A DNA stretch of 64,000 nucleotides, from NCBI GenBank assembly GCA_036346225.1, contig JARFIW010000658.1, positions 310,001-374,000 of the forward strand, in the 5' to 3' direction. Under the pieces are notes generated by a model. The model saw nothing but the letters and a program-made list of their open reading frames with translations, did not search any database and was not told where the DNA came from. This DNA is from Platerodrilus igneus. Its lineage: Eukaryota; Arthropoda; Insecta; Coleoptera; Lycidae. Made by a program: the position numbers and the translations under genes. Each line of letters starts with the position of its first letter. The first letter of the stretch is position 1. This document shows positions 22,192 to 33,279 of the stretch, one piece after another.

Positions 22192-22500
22192 TTGTTAGTG
22201 TCATCCTTAGAGCTCCCTCTGTTACACGATGTAAAATTAAGCTTGTTGTCAGGCGGTAACCCGCGTGATATTATCACTTCCAATACAGCTGTCGTCAGAA
22301 GAGGTGAATTGTTCCTTGAACGCAAGGACGATGACGTTTATTCAGTCCACGTGTTGGAAGCACACGAAAATTAAATTGTTTTCTTGATGTAATATCGTCT
22401 CGGCGACGCGCACTGTGGTTGTTGTCCACACTTGCTGGAAGTAGCTCGCAGATGACGAGACGTTATTTTGTTTGAAGGGCCTTTGGTTAACAGTAAGTAG
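22192..22500 (+). other. GC-richer segment with a 60-codon ORF and a splice-donor-like site
   Basis: The frame 22192-22374 starts MLVSSLELPLLHDVKLSLLS and ends VHVLEAHEN. The surrounding 300 bases are clearly richer in GC than their flanks and end at ttaacaGTAAGTAG (about 22485-22498), which resembles a 5' splice donor. It could be a 5' exon of a host gene or a retroelement leader. I do not recognise the peptide. Confidence 0.25.
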
Positions 22501-22935
22501 TACTGCATTTATAATCTTACTAAATAAATATTTTTAATGCAACTTTTTGGTTAACTTGCAAATTTTAGTTAGCATGTAATTTTAGTTAACATGCAACGTA
22601 GGAAAATTTAGGAGAAATTTATCAGTATTTAGTAAAGTTTAACCTTTGTAAGAATGTCGATTTGGCGTGCATCAATTATTTAATATGGACGCTGTGATAT
22701 TGTTTGGAATTTCAGTAAGAAGCGAAGCAGGCGAATTGTAAATCATCAATTACAATTCCGGGTATGGCCCATATGCCTAGCAGGTATTTTTCCATCGGAT
22801 GAACATCTGGTATGTAAATTTACTTTCATATATGTCAGCTGTAGCACGGATATAGCAGACAAATAATTTTTTTGTTTGATCACGTGATCTGAACTTCAAG
22901 TTCGTTAGGTGAATGACAGACTATTTATTTTTCAT

Positions 22936-23031
22936 ATTAAGCAACAGGAACCTGTAAATTTTCACTTTAAATCTTTTTATTAAATTAAGCAACAGGAAAC
23001 TGTAAATTTTCACTTTAAATCTTTTTATTAA
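22936..23031. repeat. 48-bp tandem duplication
   Basis: attaagcaacaggaa.ctgtaaattttcactttaaatctttttatta occurs twice head to tail (units starting at 22936 and 22984) with one mismatch, implying a recent duplication. Flanks are AT-rich and noncoding. Confidence 0.9.
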
Positions 23032-23649
23032 TACATTTAATATACAGGTAGATATTATTATGACATAAGAAAAGTTAAATTCTATATTTTATGAAAATTG
23101 ATTTAATTATTTGAAACATGATTTACTTAATTCTTAGAAATTATATTTTTACATTTCATATTTCACTAATTGCTGAGTGGAATATTTTTGTGAGGTTAAG
23201 TAGTACTACCCAAACCAACCGAAATTGTCACCTATAGTTAATTATTCAGAAAGTAAACTCATGCTCACTCATTTTTAAATAAATTTTGCTAGACATTTCT
23301 AATAGAAATTACCATGTTTTAACGGTGAGAAGTACTTATACTATCAAGTACTTATGTACATATTTTTCAAGAATTTAAATTAATCAAACTTATATTAAAG
23401 AAAAAAGATGTCTTGTAAATAACATGCTAAATACTAAAGGAATAATTTTTATTTTGGTCCAGACTATTCTTTTTAATTGGAATGAATGAAGGTTGATTAG
23501 AGTTAATTTTTAAATTTTGGGTATAAATGCACAAACAGTGCTATCTTTGTTTAATCTGTTCACAGGTGTAGCAGTGCATCTATAAAGGTCAAAGTCGAGC
23601 CATAAGGTAAGAAACTTTAGGGATTGTGTTGCAGTAATATATTGTATAG

Positions 23650-23870
23650 CGGTAATTGAATAAAGGTTTCCGCATTCGCCTTATACTAGGGACTTAAGTA
23701 AGGTCTTCTTCATATAGAAAAATTCGGTGGCGCCATATTCTTCTTATTTTTGGTCGCAGTCCAACCCCGACCCACATCTCATGTTCTACCCAGAGCAAAT
23801 AGTTCGACTAGCCGCTTAGCCTTTTGAGGTTTCCTCATCTACGAGCCATTTTCCACCGAAACTTGCCGTG
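23650..23870 (-). repeat. dispersed repeat, copy 2
   Basis: Inverted partner of 18690-18925 (shared blocks listed there). The extra stretch gcgccatattcttcttatttttgg is present only in this copy. The following 23870-24300 is AT-rich DNA in which I see nothing. Confidence 0.5.
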
Positions 23871-24297
23871 AGCTCTTTACACTTACTGGAAATCCTCGTA
23901 AAACTTTCTTGTGCCTTTCAGCTGGTCACATAGAAAGAAAAAACTAATAGGAAAAATCCCTTATATAAATGAAAAGGCTATAAGGTATGTACGTACAAGG
24001 GTTGTTTGCAAACACAAATTTCGATCCATTAAACATTTCCGCTTCGTTAACTTTACACCGTATTGAAAAAAATTATGCATTGCTTTATGCTACATTTTTA
24101 TAATCTTATGCTGAAAGTTATACAACTCTACCTACACGTCGTTTATAAGTCCTTGAATTTGAAGTATATTCCTTGTTGCGTACTTTAGATACCTGTTGTT
24201 TTAAAGCGCAGCGACTAGTTCTGTTGGCGGACGTTAAATAGATTTTCCTTCATCGATAGTAGTTCATTTGTGAAAATGAAACTATAAGTTTGTTGTA

Positions 24298-24299
<2 letters not shown>

Positions 24300-24338
<39 letters not shown>
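24300..24338. repeat. (TA)n microsatellite followed by TTGCTGTGATAG
   Basis: A pure TA run ending in the word ttgctgtgatag. The same junction recurs at 26320, which suggests a related sequence inserted beside TA tracts. Confidence 0.9.
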
Positions 24339-24339
<1 letters not shown>

Positions 24340-24435
24340 CTGTGATAGGAGGTTGTTTAGGGGATGTATTGAGTAGCAAGGGTCGTGTAGTAACCATAAA
24401 TTGCAATAGAAATTAGTAAACTGCATTTATTTATC

Positions 24436-24625
24436 AGAAAATTAAGTAATTCATACAATATGTAAATAGTAAGCATTTAACACCCTGTATATAGACCGTA
24501 ATTAGCTTTAAACAATGCAAATGAGTATATCTTACAACAATAGAACGCGTATTCAGCACGAAAAATAGGTAATTCATACATTATGTAAATAGCAAGCACT
24601 TAACACTCTGTATTTAGACCTTTAA
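24436..24625. repeat. degenerate direct duplication, unit about 125 bp
   Basis: agtaattcatacaatatgta / ggtaattcatacattatgta, followed by aatag.aagca.ttaacac.ctgtat.tagacc, occurs at about 24445 and 24568. A word acgcgtattcag also recurs (24546, 24626). No coding content. Confidence 0.75.
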
Positions 24626-25248
24626 ACGCGTATTCAGAAGAAGTGATAGTACATGTAATTAAACACGCGTTGAGAAGTGTTCTAATTAGTTATAAAACAA
24701 ATACGAAGATAAGAGATAAAACCTATCAAAACTTTATGCAGGTACGCGGAAACAATAAACATTTTTGATAAGAAAACGCAGTTTCAAACACGCATAAAAA
24801 TACATAAACGAAAGTAGACTTAAAATTACATCATTTATTTTGTACAATATTGAAAAGGCGATATCTACACAAAACAACGTATGGTCAAGATAACGATGTA
24901 TCAACAACAAACACCATTACATAGAAAACCAATAAAATTACATCAGAAACAACTTCAAAATGCAAGAAATGCAAAGACCTGGTTGGTTGAGATATCTACA
25001 AGACTTGTTGAAAACCCAGCCCACATGTAATGGGGAACAACCTATATTAACACATAGCAATGATAATACAGGTCGGTTTAAAACTCAGGCAGGGCGAAGC
25101 CGCGTCGCTGCTAACAGAAAGCCACGCGTAATTTAATATTAAGTGTATGTTACAAGTGACAATAGGTGCAACTATTAAGACTTCTTTTGCCGTTTAACGT
25201 GAGCAGAATTTGGGGTAATTTATTTAAACCAATAATATAATAATAGGG
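24626..25248. other. noncoding DNA with a LINE/SINE-tail-like GC patch
   Basis: At 25079-25130 a GC-rich patch (ggcagggcgaagccgcgtcg, ctgctaac) recalls the 3' ends of some insect retroposons. It is too short to classify. Confidence 0.3.
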
Positions 25249-25500
25249 CTTCGAATGGATAGATATAACATTTCAAATGGATCGATAGAATAATTCGAAT
25301 TGGTTGATATAATATTTCAAATTGGTGGTACATTTTTGAATAATTCGAATGGTTGATATAATATTTCGAATTTGTGATATAATAATTCGAATGTGATGAT
25401 AATAATTCGAATTGGTGGTATTTCTGAATAATTCAAGTATGCGTCGATAAGAATAATTCAAATCTAGGTAAATATAATATTTAAAATCAGCGTCGACAAT
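25249..25500. repeat. degenerate minisatellite, GATATAATAATTCGAATTGG-like units
   Basis: About ten irregular repeats of 20-30 bases built on ataataattcgaat.ggt. The unit ends vary between atttcaaat, attcgaat and attcaaat. The minus-strand ORF through it is a product of the repeat. Confidence 0.8.
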
Positions 25501-26182
25501 TATATTTTGGTACAATTCTGGTACAATTTAAAGTTGCGAGATTCAATGCAATTAAAATAAAGAAGCCCGAAGTAATTTATGGAAAACGAGAGGTTCAACT
25601 AAGCAGAGCATTGATAAACGAAGGAGGTCAACAAAAGGGTATTAATCCACAACCCGAACAACCTGTAGGAGGTCAGATCTTTTTAATTTTAAGATATTTT
25701 TCTATTTAAATTTCAATACTGAATTTATTCATTTTATATAAACTTGTGATAAAGTCAACAACAAATATTGCATACGTTAAACTTACGTAACATATTATAA
25801 AAGGGTCTAGAACGTTCCAGGTTTCTTTGGTAAAAAGAGGTAGTTTTTGGTGACTTTAGATCGAATTCAAAGTACATAAATTTTGGGGTAAATGATACAT
25901 GTGATATTGATTTATTAAAGAGTGTATTTAAATATTTTTCAAAAATTGTAAATAATATTTCTTTTCATTATATGGAATTAATTGACTTCGCTTTATCGAT
26001 TCAAACAAATAGGTAATCATAAAGGGGTGGAGAAGAGAAAAATTGATCATCGTAACGTTGTGCACTCTGTGTAGATTAAAAAGGGCTAGCCGTGGCATAA
26101 TAATAAAATTAGTAAGATTTGGGAACACAGAGCGGTGGAGTTAAGTAAAAACGTTATTACACCGAGTACGGCGTTATCATAT

Positions 26183-26183
<1 letters not shown>
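25501..26183. other. AT-rich noncoding DNA
   Basis: Includes a short purine-rich patch at 25556-25680 and unsupported ORFs. Nothing recognised. Confidence 0.4.
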
Positions 26184-26227
<44 letters not shown>

Positions 26228-26279
26228 TTTTAGGTAGTTAATTACACGAGGTAAGTTGATAAATACTATCGTATTACAG

Positions 26280-26320
<41 letters not shown>
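26184..26320. repeat. two (TA)n tracts separated by 60 bp
   Basis: TA runs at 26184-26222 and 26283-26320. The right one ends in attgctgtgatag, the first unit of the tandem array that follows. Confidence 0.9.
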
Positions 26321-26600
26321 CTGTGATAGTCGATTTTAGGATTAACGAGCCCCTACGGTGGGTGTCATTAAATTGCTGTAATATCGGCCTTGAACAATCG
26401 AGTCCCAGCGTTGGGCCGTCATAAAATTGCTGTGATATCGGCCTTGCGATTGGGCATCATAAAATTGCTGTGATATTTTCTGAAAATCGAGCCCCTACGA
26501 TGGGCGTCTTAAATTTGCTATGATTTTTGCCCCACGATTTGAGGTAATTAAATGCTGTGATGTCGCCCTATTTTAGTAATATTTAGCCCCACGTTATGAA
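26321..26600 (-). repeat. tandem array of about six primer-site-like units
   Basis: Seen: five to six units of 38-55 bp, each opening attgctgtgatat and most containing a core like cgagcccctacgatgggcgtc, then taaa. On the minus strand the core resembles TGGCGCCCAACGTGGGGCTCG, the primer-binding region used by the element at 44546-49113 (its copy is at 47882-47904). Inferred: repeats derived from an LTR-element leader. Units are diverged; no linked coding sequence was found. Confidence 0.6.
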
Positions 26601-28104
26601 ATGTTAGATTAAGATTTTTACCCCGACTAGCTTACTGAATGGATTCCATTCAATCAAATAAAGCAATTCTATAATATACAATAGAATAATTGATAATATT
26701 TACAACATTCAAAAATTTGCCTTTTTGTACAAAATATCTACATATACCAGATTTATGTTTTTCTGAAAACCTGCAAAATGTTTTTAAACGCTCCAAGATA
26801 CATATTCCATTTTCATAAATCTTTAAGTGACTCTTTTTGATGACTCTTTACAAATATACAATGTGGCAAATATTAAATCAAAACAGTTTTCAATAATAAA
26901 GTGTATTATGGTTGCTAACCTGGAATGAGCTTTGCAGTTCCATCCTAGTCTATGATCTGCATTCCCTTTCTGTGCTCGGTTTGCTTATTGATATGCCGGC
27001 CTCATATAAGAATTGCCTCTCATAAATCGATTCCAATTAAAATCGTACCAAGTCGGAATATGTCCAACTTAGAATACTTTCATTTTTAAAATTATCTCCA
27101 AAATTAGAGTATGCTCAAAGTTAGAAGTCCCAAGTCTCAATCAAATATGTCTTAAATTACTGCCCAAATTAAAGTTGGAATTAAAATTCAAGATTAAGAT
27201 TCGAAATTAAAATCCAAATTACATGTCGGAATTAAACTCCATATCGGAATTAAAAGCCCTGTTTTATTAATATTAGAAATGAATTTAATTAAGTCGTTTT
27301 ACTTACGTCTATTTATAAATCGCCTTATTTTCGTTGCACAAATTCTCGCACTTTTAATTCTGATTTATTTTGGTTTATACTTCACTGGTTACGTAAGCTT
27401 TTGACACCTTTGAACAAAGTCGTTGCTCAGTTTGAATATACACTAAATTGTCGCCTCATCACTATCGTATATATAAGCCCTACCTCCAACTGATTTTATT
27501 GGCTTGTTGACATTCTAGGGCGATACTTCTACCTTATCTCGCATACCTTGGAATTTTCACCAATTATTTAGTTTAAATCTTTCAATGCATGCCTTGTCTG
27601 TCATGTACGCATCCCGCATATCGTGGTGTTATTCGAGAATGTACAACTTTTGACTTTTATTAACTCACGTATTTGGATGTATGTTAAGTTTTATCGTCTA
27701 ATGAATCGTCTGGTGCTTGTTTATTTCTACAGAATATTGGATTTTTGAACAAATGTGTTTTCTTCCAGTCACGTAACGATTTTCTAATAGTGCATTATTT
27801 AGAGTGCGTGTACGATGATATTTTCGACGCAATTGTTAAATATTTGTAATGCCAATTCATCTATGCTTCCCGGTGATTTAATTTTGATGCAATTTGTTGC
27901 GTTTTAAAATCCTACACTTAGACATCTTTATGTTCTCATGCATTTAATTCCGTGTATTTTATATACAGTGTCCTCTCAATTAACAATATGTAGAGTGACC
28001 ATTTTACTCTTATGATTTCTGGAATTATGTGCTTTTATTAAAGTGGAAATTTATTCTACAACCCCCATCACGTAACCTACCCCTAAACTATCCTATTATC
28101 ATAG

Positions 28105-28106
<2 letters not shown>
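26601..28106. other. AT-rich noncoding DNA, possibly an LTR
   Basis: Contains a degenerate repetitive stretch at 27040-27265 built on words like aattaaaatccaaatta and gtcggaattaaa. If 26321-26600 is a minus-strand leader, this segment would be where its LTR lies, but I found no second copy. Confidence 0.3.

Positions 28107-28139
<33 letters not shown>
28107..28139. repeat. (TA)n microsatellite
   Basis: A TA run followed by ttattgtgtagtcgcctcgg. Confidence 0.9.
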
Positions 28140-28144
<5 letters not shown>

Positions 28145-30590
28145 GTAGTCGCCTCGGCTACTCCGCTCTGCCCCTCTTTAATTCGTTGAAAACTCTTATA
28201 CTAACACAGACGCTTACCTGGATTGCTGAATCCAAAAACACCGGCTCACTGTTACCATTCTATAACCTTAAAAGAAAATCCACTCTACATTCGCACTCAA
28301 AATAACGCAATTCACAAATACAACACAGTCTATTTACAGTCAATAAATATTACATTCTCCTAAGATTTTTCATTATGTACATTTGGATACTTCGTACTAA
28401 CAACAATTTTATTTTCAAGGAAATATTTCACTTCGATAACCTTATTAAATAATTATCCTGTTAAAGTGAGAGGGCAAGCCTCATACCTGACTTTATTTCT
28501 TCGTCATAACATGATCTCATAGAAAAACTTTTTAACCATGAGTGCAAATTTACAGCACTACCAAACAAAATTAAATAAGGCCTTTGTACTTTTTTACAAT
28601 ATATCCTGGTGATTTGTAAATCGCTACTCCTTGACAACCTAAATAATTTTCATTCACCTAGAAAGTGCCATAAATTTATAGTTCAATAAATACAACAATT
28701 AAAAAAAACAAAGCACAAAAAGTAAAAAGAATCATTGCAAATAGCCCCACGCAATGTTTGAATAAAAGTTGTTACCTGGTAACAATCTTCAACAGGTTTG
28801 CTCTAACCAGCCCTTGCAGATGATGCCGTCGAGTATGGCTCTACTCCATGGAACCGCTATCTGCTTGCATCAATGTCACTCTCTGCATGCTGCTACTCCA
28901 AAAATTCTCTTCATTAAAAATAATCATCCACATCCAACTTACAAAATTTCCAATTTATAACTAATTAATTACTGATTGCTGCCTTCATCATTCATTTACA
29001 AATTTTAATACATTCCGAAACCAAAAAAAAAATCGTAGTACTTACGTATACCGTCTACGTTTCGTTTCTAATTCTTTATTGAACTTCTAGCTTTTATATA
29101 ACTGTACATTGCATATTACACACACTTGTGTGTACTTTTCTTAACAAACAAAATATAACTTCACTAAATATTTCACTGGAAGTAACTTTGTAGAACGTAG
29201 GAACGACGAATAATTAAAGAGTGTCACCCTCCCTTTCGGATGATTATATAGTCTAGGTCGCCCCCCCCCTTGTTGAAATTTAGCACGTAAACTTCCAACT
29301 GACAACAACAATTCTCCGTAGAACTGTAACGGACTGTCAATTCCTGTGAAAAGCTCCAACATTTTTCGTTTTCTATAAATCTCGCTCGACAAACACCCCA
29401 AAATACTCGGAATCTCACACAAAACCGTCAACTCACTCTATGCTTCGGCAAAAACTTGTCTCAACGAACTTTAAATCCTAGTTACGTCCACGCCTTCTAC
29501 TTAAACACATATCTTTCATATAGCTTCCTTTCACATTTATCTTCTCTCCGATCAATATTTACCCTTCCTAAGACCAACTTGTTGCGCGTCTACCTTTAAC
29601 GTCCAATCAAATCACTCCAACTCTCTCCCTTGCTTTTAACCGATCGGTGTCTGCTGTTAAAATTTTTAGAAATTATTGATTTTTTTACCCTCTCCAAACA
29701 AATTTGTATACCGTCTCTCAACCATACTACATCTCTAATTAAATTCCAAAAATATAGTGCTTCTCTCTCACATTCATACGTTCTGCATTGTCCATATTTT
29801 TCTATAACCGCTTGATTCTGTTTCCCTGCTGCATTACCTTCATGATTACCTTGATATCTTATGCTGTTTCTCTGTCATACTTGTATGCTTCGATTCATCT
29901 TCGTTTATCTGCTCATTTAAAAGTCAACCAACTAACCAACACCTGTTATCTACGCTCCTTTACTAACACATACGAAAACGTAATATATCGATCCGTATTT
30001 TTTAACGGCCACCAGTCTTTGCTGTATATTGCATACACAAATATCCAACGGTCTGTCTTTCTTGGAACATATTAAATTTTATAGCCTCGTTCGTTTAGAT
30101 AACGTTCCTCCTGTTGTTTGTATGTTTTGAAATGTTTCTGTTTTTACCCTATGTTAACGAATACGAAAAGCTTTTGCAAAATAAAAGCGCTATTTATTTC
30201 GTGTTGCTTCTTAACCTTTATTATCCTAATTAAATATTATGCTAAGTCATTTATAAATAAATTCACCTAAATTAGATTAACCCTAAACTATCATACGTTG
30301 ACGAAGCTCTAATTTTTATTTACAAATACCTAATTATCTTAATAATAAATTTATCCAAGACCCTCTAGCTTGACCCATAACCTTCTGTATGAATAAAGAT
30401 ATCGGAGATCTAAAGTGTGTGATAATATTAAAGGTAAAAAATTAATAAATTTAGGTGACAATTTATATAAAACTACAGTGACATGACAGTTGATATTAAA
30501 AATATAGCTAATCCTAGATTGCAATTTAGTTAAATTGAAACGTCTAATACAGATCAAAAAATAAAATATTTTTTTAGAGAATTACAATTA
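28140..30590. other. AT-rich noncoding DNA
   Basis: Short ORFs on both strands (for example 29141-29431 minus, 28769-28960 plus) have no recognisable content. A C10 run lies at about 29263-29272. A minus-strand stretch at about 29640-29800 contains GQCRTYECEREALYFW in one frame, which could be LINE-derived, but I cannot support it. Confidence 0.4.
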
Positions 30591-30593
30591 GTC

Positions 30594-30862
30594 ATCTAAA
30601 ATCACGTAAGGTTTTGGATTTTTTGGTATTTTTAATTATGGTCAAAGGGTATAAATAAATGTTACTTAAATTTTGGGTATCAGTTTTTTTATTTAAAGAA
30701 TTTTTTTCTAAAGAAATGGCAATCATTTCCAGAAACAATCGTTTTTCGTAATTTTCTTCAATAATAATAATTTTATTACCATCGTAGTTTATTATGTGTC
30801 CAGTTTCAATTGCATGAGATGCCAGCAGGCATTTGGCTTTTAAACGATCTTTGATATTTGGA
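30594..30862 (-). pseudogene. Penelope-like element: C-terminal part of the GIY-YIG endonuclease
   Basis: Seen: a minus-strand frame with LLASHAIETGHIINYDGNKI, then YEKRLFLEMIAISLEK, LNKKTDTQNLSNIY and a stop near 30594. Known: these match the region after the catalytic core of Penelope-like nucleases, S(A/H)A.E.GH.I.....I, Y.KR..LE...I, LN...G..LS.IY. The GIY-YIG core is missing; on its 5' side it abuts an R1/I-like LINE tail (30880 onward). Open over about 90 codons but truncated. Confidence 0.7.
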
Positions 30863-30879
30863 ATCATTGCATATTATAC

Positions 30880-32270
30880 CCTTCTACCGGTTCTGCTTTG
30901 ATCCCAACGTGTCTGCCATTCTGCAAGTATGTACTTCTTTATTTCCATCATTGTCGTGGGCAGTTGGTTTGTGTTTAAGATACGTTGTAGTTATTGGTTG
31001 TCATTGTGTGTAAGATAGTACATTGTAGCTCGCTGTTTCACTACTAGGTCCTAGGGCATAGTTCCCATCAGTACATGAAATGCATCAAGTGCGGTAGTCC
31101 CATAAGCCCCTTTCAGTCGCAGTAAAACACTTCGTTGTGTACTGTTAATTTTTTGTATAGGTTTGATTGTGTTAAGGCGATATCCCCAGGTGCTAGATTT
31201 TGGAGCAAATCGAATAACTAGGGGAGCTGCCAAAATTTCTTTAAAAAATTGCCGCCATCTTGTTTTTAAGGTGCTAGTTTTCTTACTTGTGTGCTAGCTG
31301 GCGCTAGTTCTAAGCTACATGGTGCTAGGTTTTGGGGCATTTACCAAAACTTCATTAAAGTATTGGGACAACCCCTTCGCTCGAGTTCTAGAATTATTGA
31401 TGGACACCAAGCGCCGTCGTTGGCTCCTGAAATGTTCACTGCCACGATTACGCAGTGTTCTTTAGCTTCTTTGGATTATTTTATTTTTCCTATTACAAGT
31501 TCTAAATGGTCTATTGCGATTTGTCCTCCGCAAACCCCGTATTGGTTTGTGTGGTATCCGCCACTTTCGAGCATCACGTGAGCTACTCGTGTTGTTATTA
31601 GGCAATCTAATGTTTTGGCCAGGACGGGAACAGGCTTATGAGTCTGTAGCTGCCCGGGTCTGTTGGATCGGCTACCTCCGGCTTAGGAATAAACTTTACA
31701 TTTTGTGTTTTCCAGCATCGTGAAAAAACTCCTTTATTTAACTATAAAATAAATATCTCAACAAATACGTGGTTGCTATTAAATATGCTCTAAGGGCATT
31801 CCCGTTACCCTATGCTTGTGCAGCATTCCGACGTATAAGGTCGTGCCTTTCTTCGTCTTCGTTTAGATTATCCGGTGGGAAAAGTCTTCTTAATAGATAT
31901 ATTCTCCGTTTTCCTATTTAATGTTTCCGAGCACAATCTTTTTCTGTTTACCTCTTATTACACGACACTGTGCCCCAAACTTTTTTTCAGAGTTTCACGT
32001 ACTAAACCTCTTCCATTTTGTTGTGCGCGTTCCTTTGATTAGTATTTAATATTCTCGATTGTTTTGGCTATATTCGAGCTTTTGCTGTTCTCTTTATTTG
32101 TGATTTGTGCGTTGATATCGGCGTCTTAGATTGCGCGTTCCAGCCTTTAGTTTGTTAGCTCGCTCGTCCACCAAGACACGTTGTTTCTGTCTTTCTGCGT
32201 AGCATGGCGTGCGTACACGCCTCTATCACTGTCTTGTTTAATTATTCCGCCAAGAAGAAATAGCAAGCCA
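30880..32270 (-). pseudogene. R1/I-clade-like LINE, reverse-transcriptase ORF remnant
   Basis: Seen on the minus strand, 5' to 3': VSWWTSELTKLKAGTRNLRR (near 32180) with a following linker, KTFPPDNLNEDEE (near 31870), then RT pieces KPEVADPTDPGSYRLISLFP, VLAKTLDCLI (31690-31590), QYGVCGGQIAI, VIVAVNISGANDGAWCPSI (31470-31390, the motif A region where F/Y-D is expected but degraded), LERRGCPNTLM, then KINSTQRSVLLRLKGAYGTT (31150-31095) and a tail ILAEWQTRWDQSRTGRRV (30960-30890). Known: this order (WWT, PISLLPVLAK, QYGFR, motif A, QR..L...GAYRT, W..s.tGR) is that of R1/I/Jockey-group LINE ORF2. Multiple frameshifts. The YADD motif was not found and the 5' endonuclease is missing. Confidence 0.75.
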
Positions 32271-32583
32271 TACAGCTTGGCATAACGTTCTTGTTTATAT
32301 AGTTTGTCAAAGCGTGGTCTTAAAGGTGCTGATAATTCACGGTGGAGGCACGACTACTTTTTGTAGTTGACATGTGGAACACATTTTACATTAGTGATAA
32401 CTGAATTTGTTTATCTTTAACTAAAATGTGTTAAGCCCCACTTGTAGGTATTAGAAGAGCCATCTTATTAAAGCAGAAAATTTTATCGTTAAAAATCAAA
32501 CAAAACGTGAGTCCGAAAGAAAAACATGTTAATTATAAATTTGAGACAGCAATTTGCATCTCAAATCACAGTTTGAATATACT
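32271..32583. other. AT-rich spacer
   Basis: Contains a near-palindrome gagacagcaatttgcatctc (32542-32561), similar to gagacggcaatttgcgcctc at 41454-41473. It ends in ttgaatatact, the left target duplication of the next SINE. Confidence 0.5.
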
Positions 32584-32879
32584 CTACATGTGATTTTCCA
32601 ATGCTCCACCCGAAGGTACTACAATGGCCAGGAAGCTAGTTTTTTTTACCTGAAAAATTTTGAATTTTGCCGAACCCTTGCTGTTTCAAACAAGGTAGGG
32701 ATCCTTAACGTGCGTGACAACACTCACACACGGGACCTCCGATTTACCTCTCATCCAAACGAGGGCGATTTTTGTGAAAAATGCTCGCCTAACATTTTTC
32801 AAGCGGACCGTGTCGGGATTTGAACCCGGGACCTTGGGCGTAGTAGTCACACGCATACCAACTACACCACGGAGCCGCC
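32584..32879 (-). mobile_element. tRNA-derived SINE, full-length copy with 11-bp target duplication
   Basis: Seen: ttgaatatact at 32573-32583 and 32880-32890 flanks a 296-bp element. Read on the minus strand it opens with a tRNA-like head: GGCTCCGTGGTGTAGTTGGT (A box) and GGTTCAAATCC (B box, 32816-32826). A body follows with a conserved block (GAGGTCCCGTGTGTGAGTGT, GTCACGCACGTTAAG), and the 3' end has TACCTTCGGGTGGAGCATTGG. Known: such heads drive RNA polymerase III. Other copies lie at 43894-44193, 58932-59245 and 62812-63071, with a scrap at 5708-5738. Confidence 0.9.
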
Positions 32880-32890
32880 TTGAATATACT

Positions 32891-33279
32891 GCAAAATATG
32901 ATGACTTGTAGCATGTTAAATTTGATCCTAAAACTTAATAAATTCGCTATTTAATATTAGTAATATCGTGCTGGTGAGAACTTTTCTTTCTGAAATTACC
33001 TTTAAGTTTTTACCTTATGTAATTGCGGCACATCTCCACATTATCTACGTATTTTTCTCTTTGACACTTTTTGAGAACTCATCTTATTTAGTTGTACGAG
33101 CCTTAGGTATTTATAATCAAAGGCTGAAATTAATGTGTAAGTAAAAATCGCGTAACTTTCTCTGTAGCTTTGTATGTTGGTAGGGTAGGAACAGAAATTT
33201 ATCGTTAATGTAGCATTACAGACCAATTTGTTAACGTAAAGTTTTAATGCTTCAAAATGCTGTGCTTGTTTCTTTGACA
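32891..33279. other. AT-rich noncoding DNA
   Basis: A 108-codon minus-strand frame (33041-33367) overlaps the start of the RTE element and has no recognisable domain. Confidence 0.4.
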
